A stretch of 64,000 nucleotides of DNA, taken from Nitrospira sp. Lineage in GTDB: Bacteria > Nitrospirota > Nitrospiria > Nitrospirales > Nitrospiraceae. Shown one piece after another: positions 33,001 through 40,620 of the stretch. Within the stretch, counting starts at the first letter, position 1, and each line of letters starts with the position of its first letter. The position numbers were made by a program, and so were the translations under genes. The DNA lies in contig JARFXP010000001.1 in assembly GCA_029194675.1 (NCBI GenBank), forward strand, positions 682,001-746,000, given 5' to 3'. A model generated the notes under the pieces. The model ran no database searches, was not told where the DNA came from, and saw nothing but the letters and a program-made list of their open reading frames with translations.

Positions 33001-33730
33001 TGATGGACTGGCATCCGTTTGGGGATTCGAAAGCGCAAAAGGCGTCATCGATTGGCGACCGACTAGCGAATATGTCACGAGTGTTGCGTTCGATATCAAT
33101 CGACGAGTCTTGTCGCCATTGAATGGCGCCGAGCATGCTCGCATAGACATGTCAACCACTCGTTCGGTGCTTAATTTAGTCTACGACCGCAGGGAAATGT
33201 CGCGTGCTGTTGCAGTGGGCCGATTCCTGTCAGCTCGCCCACTCACGGAGGCAGCTGTTCACGATCTTCTCGTTGGTGAGCAGTTGTTCGACCTGCACAT
33301 GAGCCCGGTTGGCCGTATCTATCCAGTTGAACCGTTTAGTGTTAGTAATCTCCAGACCGGGGGCCGAGATACCGTGGTGATCCAGCGGTCCCAAGGTCTG
33401 ATGTGGCAAGTGCGCGGATCGGATCGCCTCAACTTCGAAGGTGCGGTAGCCTATGTCCGCTCCATGAATGCGGCTAGATTCGCCGGCTTCGACGATTGGC
33501 GGTTGCCGCGGCTTCATGAAGCCGCGGCAACGTTGTCTCCGACGCTCACCGGACGCCTTCATATCGTCGCCGGACTGGGCGAAGAAGAGGACATCTGGAC
33601 CAGCGACACCATCGACGGCACGAACCGATGGATCGTTCACTATCGCGCGGGACGAGTCGGTCCCGTATCGGCCGACTCGGTTCACTTCGTTCGGTTGGTG
33701 CGAAGCTACGACGCGCCCATGAGCGAATAG
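30047..33730 (+). CDS. TIR-domain protein with beta-propeller repeats and C-terminal DUF1566 (Lcl-like) domain
   Basis: 1227-1228 residues from ATG 30047 (GGAG 11 bases upstream; two earlier in-frame ATGs are possible). TIR domain, about 14-150: FDVFISYSRVDVRLARALHA, ISVFRDETAMSG, KMLLICSPAARRSEFVCDEI (Glu after Cys-Asp is the candidate catalytic residue), DIVPVIASG. A short helical linker follows. Then two or more WD40-like propellers (GLRFNRDGSQLIGWSASGRV; VVRLWNPRTGRPISDS; LFTAGADRSMRIWDVATGDE). The last 120 residues are a DUF1566/Lcl fold: GLMWQVRGSDRLNFEGAVAY, FAGFDDWRLPRLHEAA, EDIWTSDTIDG. No NTPase domain separates TIR and propeller. No membrane segment. Probably a sensor-effector; what it detects is unknown. 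Confidence 0.85.
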   Translation: MAKYDSASLSAAFDVFISYSRVDVRLARALHAALERYQVPSHLSRPSRRISVFRDETAMSGTRYYESIDAHLRQSRKMLLICSPAARRSEFVCDEIRRFLGTHSINDIVPVIASGWPNNEAPSDDLKAFPDLLGDMPLAANLSTFEPRRHRLQDLDWSEAWHLILANVLDVERATFEVEVNVSHELGRAEALRLWELASTKKGDENLVEALLHAAAAHAIMPDSELKISLGIATIALFPRIVVDRVLTVDAPLRGLRFNRDGSQLIGWSASGRVQLIDVVSGKVLASAIHPGEILNAAFLHDGSVVTYGGGGITIIQKSLDVVTWDAPFFIARVVEAPIGDLLALTGPQGEVCLWSRRLTGPIQVKKFWGDDQALALFNHDGNTLLATNGSSVLQLEHTGDRSWIQLPTKFVVHQAVAPLGSFLVSDSESIQLVACLPESVEAATMMVAKNTAQVVAARLGPNLTRLCWIDQSHVLYSRDWFVYRDDDDLDRDADDGRMFVRIKPDQHDLEFWNGDAVAVAYGDHTICALAANGEMLWEREFDHCTALGGLKVHSDLGILSRVDSKLSHTTYIDLADGSVLETRRAVRPAGYVDSCSAGQIAAASGENSLRLASLRRRRADEALRRYYDVSHILQVGNRILAAFEQHDRTLRILDAVSGEPAFPVLNTVMQITDILITPDHLTALTLDMQRRLHLWRRHGFEAQQTPLPLGVPVEKTSVTEAGDLIAVATGADISIMAVDERVEVVSSMVHAKDERIMHLQLGPAGATLASASQNVVRLWNPRTGRPISDSVIFEAPVVALGFTPPDGHKLVAWSLDNSFVIIDVMTGKAIRRVHPGPDTVMEAGIKIVTMSSDGSLLFTAGADRSMRIWDVATGDEVAEPAVHPFRLAGIAASDNVERILTWGADVVSTWNPWSGSKAGPDIEVPDLVSSAFWTLDNARVAVMEGTSLSLFDPETSLLVAGPWHHGGKEFSARFVDDMLVTWTNDGLASVWGFESAKGVIDWRPTSEYVTSVAFDINRRVLSPLNGAEHARIDMSTTRSVLNLVYDRREMSRAVAVGRFLSARPLTEAAVHDLLVGEQLFDLHMSPVGRIYPVEPFSVSNLQTGGRDTVVIQRSQGLMWQVRGSDRLNFEGAVAYVRSMNAARFAGFDDWRLPRLHEAAATLSPTLTGRLHIVAGLGEEEDIWTSDTIDGTNRWIVHYRAGRVGPVSADSVHFVRLVRSYDAPMSE

Positions 33731-33875
33731 ACTCAACCTAGCGAAAATAACTGCCACCTATGAAGAGGATGAAAAGGTACCGCGTGTCTTTTATACCAAT
33801 GTCAATCACGAGCTGGTCAGTGATGGCTGATGTTGGTGGTATCGGGGCTGGTCAAGCCAGCTGAGGGAAGCGCTA

Positions 33876-34106
33876 TTAGGAGTTCCGTTGTTGCATCCGT
33901 TTGATCGAGCAGTAGAGCGCATAGCCTTGGGCCACCATGCCGGTCACGAGTAACCCAAGTGCGGTCTGAAGCCAATGTAACTCAGGGTGATCGAGTCCGT
34001 ACATTCCGATAACGAACCCGAGGGCAATGGCGATGATTCCGACGGATCGGGCAATGACACCCCTAAGCCACCAATTATCTGTTGACGGGGTTTTGAGAGG
34101 CACCAT
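33876..34106 (-). CDS. Small two-helix membrane protein
   Basis: 76 residues: two hydrophobic segments, VIARSVGIIAIALGFVIGMY and LQTALGLLVTGMVAQGYALY, with a basic end IKRMQQRNS. The ribosome site is weak. I do not recognise a family. The paired helices with a short polar loop (GLDHPELHW) look like real protein rather than a shadow frame. Confidence 0.5.
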   Translation of the reverse strand: MVPLKTPSTDNWWLRGVIARSVGIIAIALGFVIGMYGLDHPELHWLQTALGLLVTGMVAQGYALYCSIKRMQQRNS

Positions 34107-34598
34107 CTTTTCAGTCTACATCCGCGTAGACAGTGAGTTCAATTGCACCTAGTGGACAGCCATATCCGGCTCATTACGGGGGTGGGTTCGATGATCCGGA
34201 ACCGGACTTCGTGCTCATAGGAGGCCGCAGCGGTAGACGCCTGTTGCCCATCCGGTTCTTGGAGAGGTAAAGAGAAAATAACCCGATCGATCGTTCATGG
34301 TGGTCATGAAGACCAAAAATCCGGACATTCTACTTTTCGGAAATCATCCCCCTCCGCGCCCAAAGGTGACCGATCAAGCCGGCTTTGGAGCCGCTGAACC
34401 ACCCCGTGAGACGATGTCTTTGCCTGGTTGCATTTCTCAGGGATGAGCGCCTAGGCTATGGCTGATGCTCCCCATTTCATCATGACGAATCTGCTGAGGA
34501 GGGTGGTCTCCACAATGATGTTCCCACACACTTCTTTCAGCGTGACGCATGTTCTACCGAATGATACCGCGCTATGCGGACTGGTACAGGAGGGCCCG
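34107..34598. other. Intergenic region, 492 bp, with an IS-end remnant
   Basis: No supported gene. A frame open from 34458 joins the ACT gene downstream but has no ribosome site. An IS1202-like end fragment lies at 34315-34345. Confidence 0.4.
34315..34345. repeat. Solo remnant of the IS1202-like element end
   Basis: AAAATCCGGACATTCTACTT continues TTCGG; compare AAACCGGACATTTCTACTTT in the right end of the element at 9012-10426. Only this segment is present, so it marks an old copy or a degraded end. Confidence 0.5.
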
Positions 34599-35012
34599 AT
34601 GGCCGATCTGATTCGCACTGCCCACTATTTCAAGGTGACCATTCCAGATAAGTCAGGGACCTTGTCTCACATGCTGAAGCCACTCCACGACGCTGGAGTC
34701 AACCTGCTGGCGGTGCATGCGTTTCCTCGAAATCGTCGCACGCAAGTAGATGTGGTGCCGGAAGATCCCACTACCTTCAAGGATGTTGTCAAGCCGCTGA
34801 AGTGGAAAATGCAGGGCCCGAAAGTATGTTTCTTGGTTGATGGCGATGATCGTCCAGGAGCGCTGGTGGGTCTGACTGACCAACTTGCTTCAGCTAAAAT
34901 CAACCTGACTGCGGTGACCGCTACAACGGCCGGTCAGGGACGCTTCGGCGCCATTCTGTGGGTCAAGACACGGGATATCAAAAAAGCCGCCAAAGTCTTA
35001 GGCACGGGATAG
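34599..35012 (+). CDS. Double ACT-domain protein
   Basis: 137 residues from ATG 34599, with AGGAGG five bases before it. Two ACT repeats: AHYFKVTIPDKSGTLSHMLK with GVNLLAVHAFPRNRRTQVDV, and KVCFLVDGDDRPGALVGLTD with KINLTAVTATTAGQGRFGAI. ACT domains bind small ligands, usually amino acids. No catalytic domain is fused, so it is a stand-alone sensor; target unknown. It has no operon partner. Confidence 0.85.
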   Translation: MADLIRTAHYFKVTIPDKSGTLSHMLKPLHDAGVNLLAVHAFPRNRRTQVDVVPEDPTTFKDVVKPLKWKMQGPKVCFLVDGDDRPGALVGLTDQLASAKINLTAVTATTAGQGRFGAILWVKTRDIKKAAKVLGTG

Positions 35013-35973
35013 ACAGACGGATTGCAGGACCCGCTTTGGCTCGCCCGCACGCGACCTCCAGGCATTCGCATAGAAGCGATGTAGCCGGTGCAAGCCTTGC
35101 AACCGCTGCGGCAATCACCCCATGATAGTTCTACTCAGCAAATTCATATGGGAACTCAACTCATTCACAGTAGTTGATTTCTTGCCCTCGAAATAGCTTG
35201 CCCCACATAGGCTACGAGATCGCCTTCTCGAACCAGTCTCGCAGGATCAACTGTTTCGTCAGAAACAGGGTCATTCCAATTTGGACCGTTGTTCTGGCGC
35301 CAAGGGCCATCAGGTGTCCAAGCTTATGTAAGAGGAGCCGCATCATCGAAGACCTCGTACACTATCGAGAGGAGCAACTCTCAGGCCAGGAGCTCGCCGC
35401 GAGAAAAGTTGGTGTTGATCGGAATTGACGGGCTAAGACTGCTGGAATTTCTTGGGGAATTGAAGCTGAAGGATAGGAGCCAGCTTGGTCGGACTAACGC
35501 ACTGTCAGCCGACAACCGAATGGGCTGTATCTGTTTCTTCAACCGGTGTATCGGAACGTATACGAGAGAGATAGCCGGCAGCCTGCAGTCCCCCGCCACA
35601 AAGAAGGTCATGAGGCTGACGGTAGAATGCAGGGAGCAGAAAGAGGGAAAGGCGGGAAAGGGCGGCGGAGGCGTCTCGGAACAGGCAGCTATTTCTTCAC
35701 CCACTGCCCGGAGGACGACCGAACAATATGACCGGACTTGGAACGATTGTGTCTTCACTGATCCAGCAGTGGACGGCTCGGAACTGCGAGCCCTCCAAAC
35801 TTGGATTCTGCTGGACAGCCTGGACCGTCTGCCCCTAACCAATCCCCACATCGACGTCGTTGATGGCTCCGCTCAAAGTTGCCTGTTCCATAGCTCTCCC
35901 TCCCATATGCTGAGGTGCATGAGGCGTTGCGGAAAGAAAACCTGGTCGGTATTCCAGCAGAATACTTCCCGGC
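35013..35973. other. 961-bp stretch without a supported gene
   Basis: Frames of 100-300 codons exist on both strands but have no ribosome site, no family pattern and poor composition. At its right edge, the first 50 bases after the membrane protein gene (35974) align without gaps to the same position after its paralogue at 47580. Confidence 0.4.
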
Positions 35974-36408
35974 TCATACCTGCACCCGTTCGAGTGATAT
36001 GCGAGCAAACACAGCACCACAAGGAGGTGCGGCCGCCTGCAGCGAGAAGTAGGTTCGCTGGAGCAACGCAAGTGTTAACGGTTGTACGCAATTCCAAGGT
36101 GCCAACGATAGGGTTCTCGCCAGGAAACAGTAGCCGACCAAAACCCTGGCGCTGGTTCCGACCAGTTGCATCCAGTGGAGCCAGGCCAACGGCTCCCATA
36201 GCCCCGCCAGCAACAACACCAGATAGGCTATCCGCACCTGTACGGGAAAGGCAGTGAGTTCATGCGTGAGACTCCTCACATGAATGATCTGAATGACACA
36301 GAGCGCCATCGCCAGGTAGAGGCCCGGCTGCCAGCCGACAAGCCCTGCTGCCAACAGCGCTACAGTCAGAAACCAGTACCACCAGCCGAGATCATATGTT
36401 TTCGGCAT
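35974..36408 (-). CDS. Small membrane protein, LGWWYWF family (sigma-54 unit 1)
   Basis: 144 residues from ATG 36408 (AAAGGAGCAAGCG upstream). Three or four helices: DLGWWYWFLTVALLAAGLVG, PGLYLAMALCVIQIIHV, VRIAYLVLLLAGLWEPLAWL, QLVGTSARVLVGYCFLARTL. The C-terminal tail contains APPCGAVFARISLERV. About 60% of residues match the protein at 47580-48011. I do not know a name or function. A -24/-12 promoter and a palindromic operator array lie directly upstream, as in the other two units. Confidence 0.7.
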   Translation of the reverse strand: MPKTYDLGWWYWFLTVALLAAGLVGWQPGLYLAMALCVIQIIHVRSLTHELTAFPVQVRIAYLVLLLAGLWEPLAWLHWMQLVGTSARVLVGYCFLARTLSLAPWNCVQPLTLALLQRTYFSLQAAAPPCGAVFARISLERVQV

Positions 36409-36450
36409 CGCTTGCTCCTTTCTGCTGCTCACACCGATGCAGGTGCTTAC

Positions 36451-36466
36451 AGCAGCATCGATGCCA
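36451..36466 (-). promoter_or_regulatory. Sigma-54 (-24/-12) promoter, unit 1
   Basis: Minus strand TGGCATCGATGCTGCT: GG, ten bases, GC, matching TGGCAC-N5-TTGCA spacing. Nearly the same sequence stands in the same position of units 2 and 3. Confidence 0.7.
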
Positions 36467-36533
36467 GAACGTCAACTTCGATGAAACCGGTGGAATATCA
36501 GGCGGATTGGAACCGGAAAGCCGAAACGGGCGG

Positions 36534-36592
36534 TTCACGAAATCTCATGACTCCTGAAATCTCACGAGAGAATTTGTGAAATTTGGCAAGTC
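36534..36592 (-). promoter_or_regulatory. Operator array (TGAAATCTCA type), unit 1
   Basis: Contains CACGAAATCTCATGA, TGAAATCTCACGAGAG and TTTGTGAAATTTGGCAAG. The second and third match units 2 and 3; the first half-site has diverged, so the palindrome is broken here. It lies about 70 bp upstream of the -24 element, a usual place for an enhancer-binding regulator. Confidence 0.6.
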
Positions 36593-36657
36593 CACGCGAA
36601 GACAGTTGTGACAAAGTGGGACAAAAGAAAAGGAACGGCTCGAAAGAGAATGTGGAT

Positions 36658-36801
36658 TCAGCGGGGTTTCTGAATCTTCAACGCTTTGATACGTGATGAA
36701 ATCGTTGAGGCGTTGAGTCAGAGTAATGACATCGCGCCCCTCTCACCGGAAACTTTCCACTTGGCGGCGTCGGGTACACGCAGGATATTGGTTCGTTCTA
36801 G
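36658..36801 (-). pseudogene. Fis-type C-terminal scrap of a sigma-54 regulator, unit 1
   Basis: Minus strand codons LERTNILRVPDAAKWKVSGE, then RGAMSLL, an in-frame TGA, and LNASTISSRIKALKIQKPR. The intact regulator at 48246-50195 has [20 protein letters not shown] and [18 protein letters not shown] here. The TGA replaces the codon of the conserved Gly (LLG(L/I)NAS). No AAA+ domain remains upstream. Confidence 0.75.
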
Positions 36802-36990
36802 TTGAGTTCTCTTGCCGGCAGGATTTGGCCGCCCGGCGAGCCGTTGTTCAAAATCCACCAGTCACGCGCAAGATAGATCCCGGATACTGGCGCAACCCCA
36901 TGCGCCGTCATACCGAGCTGTCTTCGTCAGAATTTCAGGGAGTTTTCGCCACCGTTATGAGTCAATCGCTAATCGTCACCCTTAAAGAAG

Positions 36991-37248
36991 TCATGACTCA
37001 ATCTCGCCTTGAGCCTGCGCCGCAGCGATGCGCTCCTTCAGCAGCCGTACGTTGACATTGTTGTCGATCGCCGCCTGGATGGCCTCACGCAGGCTGATCC
37101 GGAGCTCAGGAGTGGCCGATCCCGGCGGCTCCTGCGCGTCGGCGATTCCGTCACCACCGCCCAAGAGAGGAAGGAAGAGAAGGAAAAAAGAACTGACAAG
37201 CAATCGGATTGAGAGACGACGCACTCTTATCCTTTGGAGAAGCACCAT
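36991..37248 (-). pseudogene. Truncated TolC-type outer membrane efflux protein
   Basis: 85 residues from ATG 37248 (GGAGAGCTGTA upstream). A signal peptide (LSIRLLVSSFFLLFLPLL ... ADAQ) is followed by RISLREAIQAAIDNNVNVRL and LKERIAAAQAQGE, the first repeat of TolC-family proteins. It then stops at 36991, where 400 or more residues should follow. It is the third gene of the efflux operon, so the pump has lost its dedicated outer membrane channel here. Confidence 0.7.
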
Positions 37249-37310
37249 TACAGCTCTCCATGTCCTACAGGGGAAATCCCAGTCTCTTGCAGAAAGCCAT
37301 ATCCACTCGC

Positions 37311-40300
37311 TCAAACCGAAACTCCTTCTGCCCGCACGCGATGAGTGACCGCTTCTCCGTTTCCCATCGCAATTTCCGCGGAAGGGCGGCCAGATTGGGG
37401 CATTTGTCCAACAATGCGGTAGTAGAGCAAGGGAATCACGAACAGTGTGAGTAACGTCGAAGCTCCTACGCCAAAAAGGAGAGATACAGCCAGCCCCTGA
37501 AAGATCGGATCGAAAATGATCACGAAGGCGCCCACCATGAGCGCGGCTGCCGTCAAGAGGATCGGTCTGGTACGGATCGCGCCGGCCTTAACGACCGCCT
37601 CCAGCAATGGAACACCCGCACGCTCTTGAAGCTGGATGAAATCCACGAGCAAAATCGAGTTCCGAACGATGATGCCCCCGAGGGCGATGAAACCGATCAT
37701 CGACGGGGCCGTGAAATACGATCCTGTCAGCCAATGCCCCGGCAGAATGCCGATCAGCGTGAGTGGAATCGGAGCCATGATGATCAGCGGCGTAAGAAAG
37801 GATTGGAACTGCCCGACGATCAGGATGTAAATCAGCAACATGGCAACAGCAAAGGCGATACCCATGTCGCGGAACGTCTCATAGGTGATCTGCCATTCCC
37901 CATCCCATTTCATCGCGATCTTATCTTCCGACCATGGTTGGGAAGTGTAGTATTGTTCGATCCGATATCCTTCGGCCGGCCGATAGTCTTCCAGTTTCTT
38001 GCCGACTCCGAGCATGCCGTACATGGGACTCTCCGCCTTCTCTGCGCCAGGTCCTCCCACGTCGGCCGTCACATAGACCACGGGTTTCTGGTTCTTATGG
38101 TAAATCGCTTTGTCCTGCACGGTCTGTTCGACCGAGAGCAATTCGGAGAGCTGGACAAGCCCGCCGCTCTTCGTCCTCAATCCGAGTTCCCCGAGATGTT
38201 CGAGCCCCGTTCTCTCCGCCAACGGAAGGCGCAGCATGATTTGCACCGGGCTCTTCTCTCGGGGAATATGGACGAGCCCGACTTTCGTTCCCTCCAACGC
38301 CATGCGCAAGGTGTAGACAATCTCCTCGGAAGAAATTCCGGCGAGCGCCGCTTTCGCCTGATCGACCGTGAAGACGTACTTCACCTGATCCGCCTCAACA
38401 GAGTCGTCTACGTCGACAACCCCCTGCGTAGACTCGAACAGCGCTCGAACCTCTTTCGCGACGGCAAGTTGCCGGCCATAGTCGGACCCGTAAATCTCCG
38501 CCACCAACACCGATTGGACGGGCGGACCAGGCGGCACTTCAACGACCTTGACATTCGCGCCATACTGACGGGCGATCTCTTGAATAGAGGGACGAATCCG
38601 CCGCGCGACGTCATGGCTCTGAGCCCGCCGTTCAGCCTTTGGTACCAAGTTGATCTGAATATCCGCCTCGTGCGGCAGCGACCGCAGAAAGTAGTGGCGC
38701 ATCAGGCCGTTGAAGTTGAATGGGGAAGCCGTGCCGACGTAGGCCTGGTAGTTCCGAACCTCAGGAAGGGTGCGGACATATTGCGTCAGAGCCTTAGCGG
38801 CCTGGGCGGTTTCCTCCAGCGTCGTCCCTTCCGGCATATCGATCACCAACTGAATCTCACTCTTGTTGTCGAACGGCAGCATCTTCATGACGACGTGGCG
38901 TGTGTAAAACAAGAGGCAAGACCAGACCAGCAGGAGGGTGATCATGCTCAAGAAGGAATAAGCTACGTACGGCCGGAGCAACAACCGTGAGAGCGCCCAA
39001 CGATAGAGGCGTGCCGTTAAGCCGGTTTCATTTTCATCGTGATCAACGCCTTTAGCGGCAGCCCCGGGACGGTAACAGGTTCGACAGAACCACGGAACTA
39101 CCACGAAGGCGACGAGCAGGGAAAAGAACATGGCGATGGAGGCATTGATGGGAATCGGCCTCATGTAGGGGCCTATCAAACCGGATATGAACGCTATCGG
39201 AAGGAGCGAAGCGATGACGGTGAAGGTCGCCAGAATCGTCGGGTTTCCGACTTCATCGACCGCATAGATGGACGCTTCGTCATGGGGACGAAGGTGCAGC
39301 CGCAGGTGTCGGTACATGTTCTCGACGACGACAATGGCATCATCCACCAGAATCCCGATGGAGAAAATCAGGGCGAAGAGCGTGGCTCGGTTGATCGTGT
39401 AGCCGATGAGCATGGATGTAAACAGTGTCAAGGCAAGGGTGAGCGGAATCGCAACGGACACGACGAGGGCGGGGCGCGGTCCCAGCGCAACGCCGAGGAA
39501 GAGGACCACCGCGACGACGGCGGTGAACAGGTGCCACAGCAGTTCGTTGGCCTTCTCTTGCGCAGTCTCCCCGTAATCGCGTGTGATGGTGACGCGGACA
39601 TCCGACGGAACCGTCACACCTTTCATGTCTTCAACTTTTCGGATGACCTGCTCGGCCACGGTTACTGTGTTGACGCCACCCTGCTTGGCAATGGCCACGG
39701 TCACGGCGGGGGATTCGTGAGGCGTCCGGCGAGAGGCGTCAGACGAGGCATCACCGGCGCCGAGACCGAACCAGACATAGTTCGTCGCTTCGGCCGGCCC
39801 GTCGAGGATCTCCGCCACTTGTCGCAGATAGACCGGTCGTTGATCACTCACGCCGACGACCAGGCCTTCCAGGTCTTCGCGCGATCGAATGAACCGACCC
39901 GTCTCCACAAGGAAGTTCTGATTGCGGTTGTCGAACCGGCCCGTCGGCAAGGCTCGATTCTCCCCGCGAATGACCGCCGCGATTTGCAAGGGGGTCAGCC
40001 CATAGGCCTTCACCCTTGCCGGGGCTATCTGCACCCGCAGCTCTCGCGCCCGACCGCCGACGATGAAGCCCCCGGATGTGCCGGCAACCTTCTTGGCTTC
40101 CTCCAACACCTGCTCGGCCAATTGATGCAATTCGAATTCGCCATACTGTTCGCTCGACAGGGTGATCGTCACAATCGGGATGTCGTTCACGTCCTTCGGC
40201 TTGACCACAAAGGGTTCGGCCCCCGGTGGCAACAGGTCCTGATTCGACATCAGCTTATCGTAGAGATCGACCAGACTCTGCTCCATCTGCTGGCCGACGT

Positions 40301-40610
40301 AGAAGCGGACGATGATCAGCGCGCCCCCTGGCCGCGAGATCGAATACACGTACTCCACGCCCTTGATTTCGGAGATCTTGCGCTCGAAGGGCTTGGTCAG
40401 CTGCTCTTCGACAATTTTGGCGGAGGCGCCGGGAAAGGGCAGCCAGACGTCGGCCATGGGGACGACGATCTGAGGCTCTTCTTCACGCGGCGTGACGACG
40501 ACCGCAAACAGGCCCAGCAACAATGCCCCCGCCATAATGAGCGGCGTCAGCTTGCTCCCGATGAAGAGGGCGGCGATGCGGCCCGAAAGGCCGGGACGAT
40601 AGTTCGTCAT
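37311..40610 (-). CDS. RND-family efflux transporter, inner membrane pump
   Basis: 1099 residues. Features of the AcrB/HAE superfamily: first helix IGSKLTPLIMAGALLLGLFA, porter domains (GAEPFVVKPKDVNDIPIVTI), the central helices with TLFALIFSIGILVDDAIVVV (conserved acidic residues), a second half after MKMLPFDNKSEIQLVIDMPE, and the last bundle GGIIVRNSILLVDFIQLQER and RTRPILLTAAALMVGAFVII. EEEPQI near the N terminus places it with the pumps related to the HAE/hydrophobe group. Substrate unknown. It is ten bases behind the adaptor gene and under sigma-54 unit 2. Confidence 0.92.
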   Translation of the reverse strand: MTNYRPGLSGRIAALFIGSKLTPLIMAGALLLGLFAVVVTPREEEPQIVVPMADVWLPFPGASAKIVEEQLTKPFERKISEIKGVEYVYSISRPGGALIIVRFYVGQQMEQSLVDLYDKLMSNQDLLPPGAEPFVVKPKDVNDIPIVTITLSSEQYGEFELHQLAEQVLEEAKKVAGTSGGFIVGGRARELRVQIAPARVKAYGLTPLQIAAVIRGENRALPTGRFDNRNQNFLVETGRFIRSREDLEGLVVGVSDQRPVYLRQVAEILDGPAEATNYVWFGLGAGDASSDASRRTPHESPAVTVAIAKQGGVNTVTVAEQVIRKVEDMKGVTVPSDVRVTITRDYGETAQEKANELLWHLFTAVVAVVLFLGVALGPRPALVVSVAIPLTLALTLFTSMLIGYTINRATLFALIFSIGILVDDAIVVVENMYRHLRLHLRPHDEASIYAVDEVGNPTILATFTVIASLLPIAFISGLIGPYMRPIPINASIAMFFSLLVAFVVVPWFCRTCYRPGAAAKGVDHDENETGLTARLYRWALSRLLLRPYVAYSFLSMITLLLVWSCLLFYTRHVVMKMLPFDNKSEIQLVIDMPEGTTLEETAQAAKALTQYVRTLPEVRNYQAYVGTASPFNFNGLMRHYFLRSLPHEADIQINLVPKAERRAQSHDVARRIRPSIQEIARQYGANVKVVEVPPGPPVQSVLVAEIYGSDYGRQLAVAKEVRALFESTQGVVDVDDSVEADQVKYVFTVDQAKAALAGISSEEIVYTLRMALEGTKVGLVHIPREKSPVQIMLRLPLAERTGLEHLGELGLRTKSGGLVQLSELLSVEQTVQDKAIYHKNQKPVVYVTADVGGPGAEKAESPMYGMLGVGKKLEDYRPAEGYRIEQYYTSQPWSEDKIAMKWDGEWQITYETFRDMGIAFAVAMLLIYILIVGQFQSFLTPLIIMAPIPLTLIGILPGHWLTGSYFTAPSMIGFIALGGIIVRNSILLVDFIQLQERAGVPLLEAVVKAGAIRTRPILLTAAALMVGAFVIIFDPIFQGLAVSLLFGVGASTLLTLFVIPLLYYRIVGQMPQSGRPSAEIAMGNGEAVTHRVRAEGVSV

Positions 40611-40620
40611 TCGTTCACCC

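Noticed and set aside
35289..36257. 322-codon plus-strand frame
   Set aside because: Its second half is antisense to the membrane protein gene and the first half has no ribosome site or protein-like pattern.
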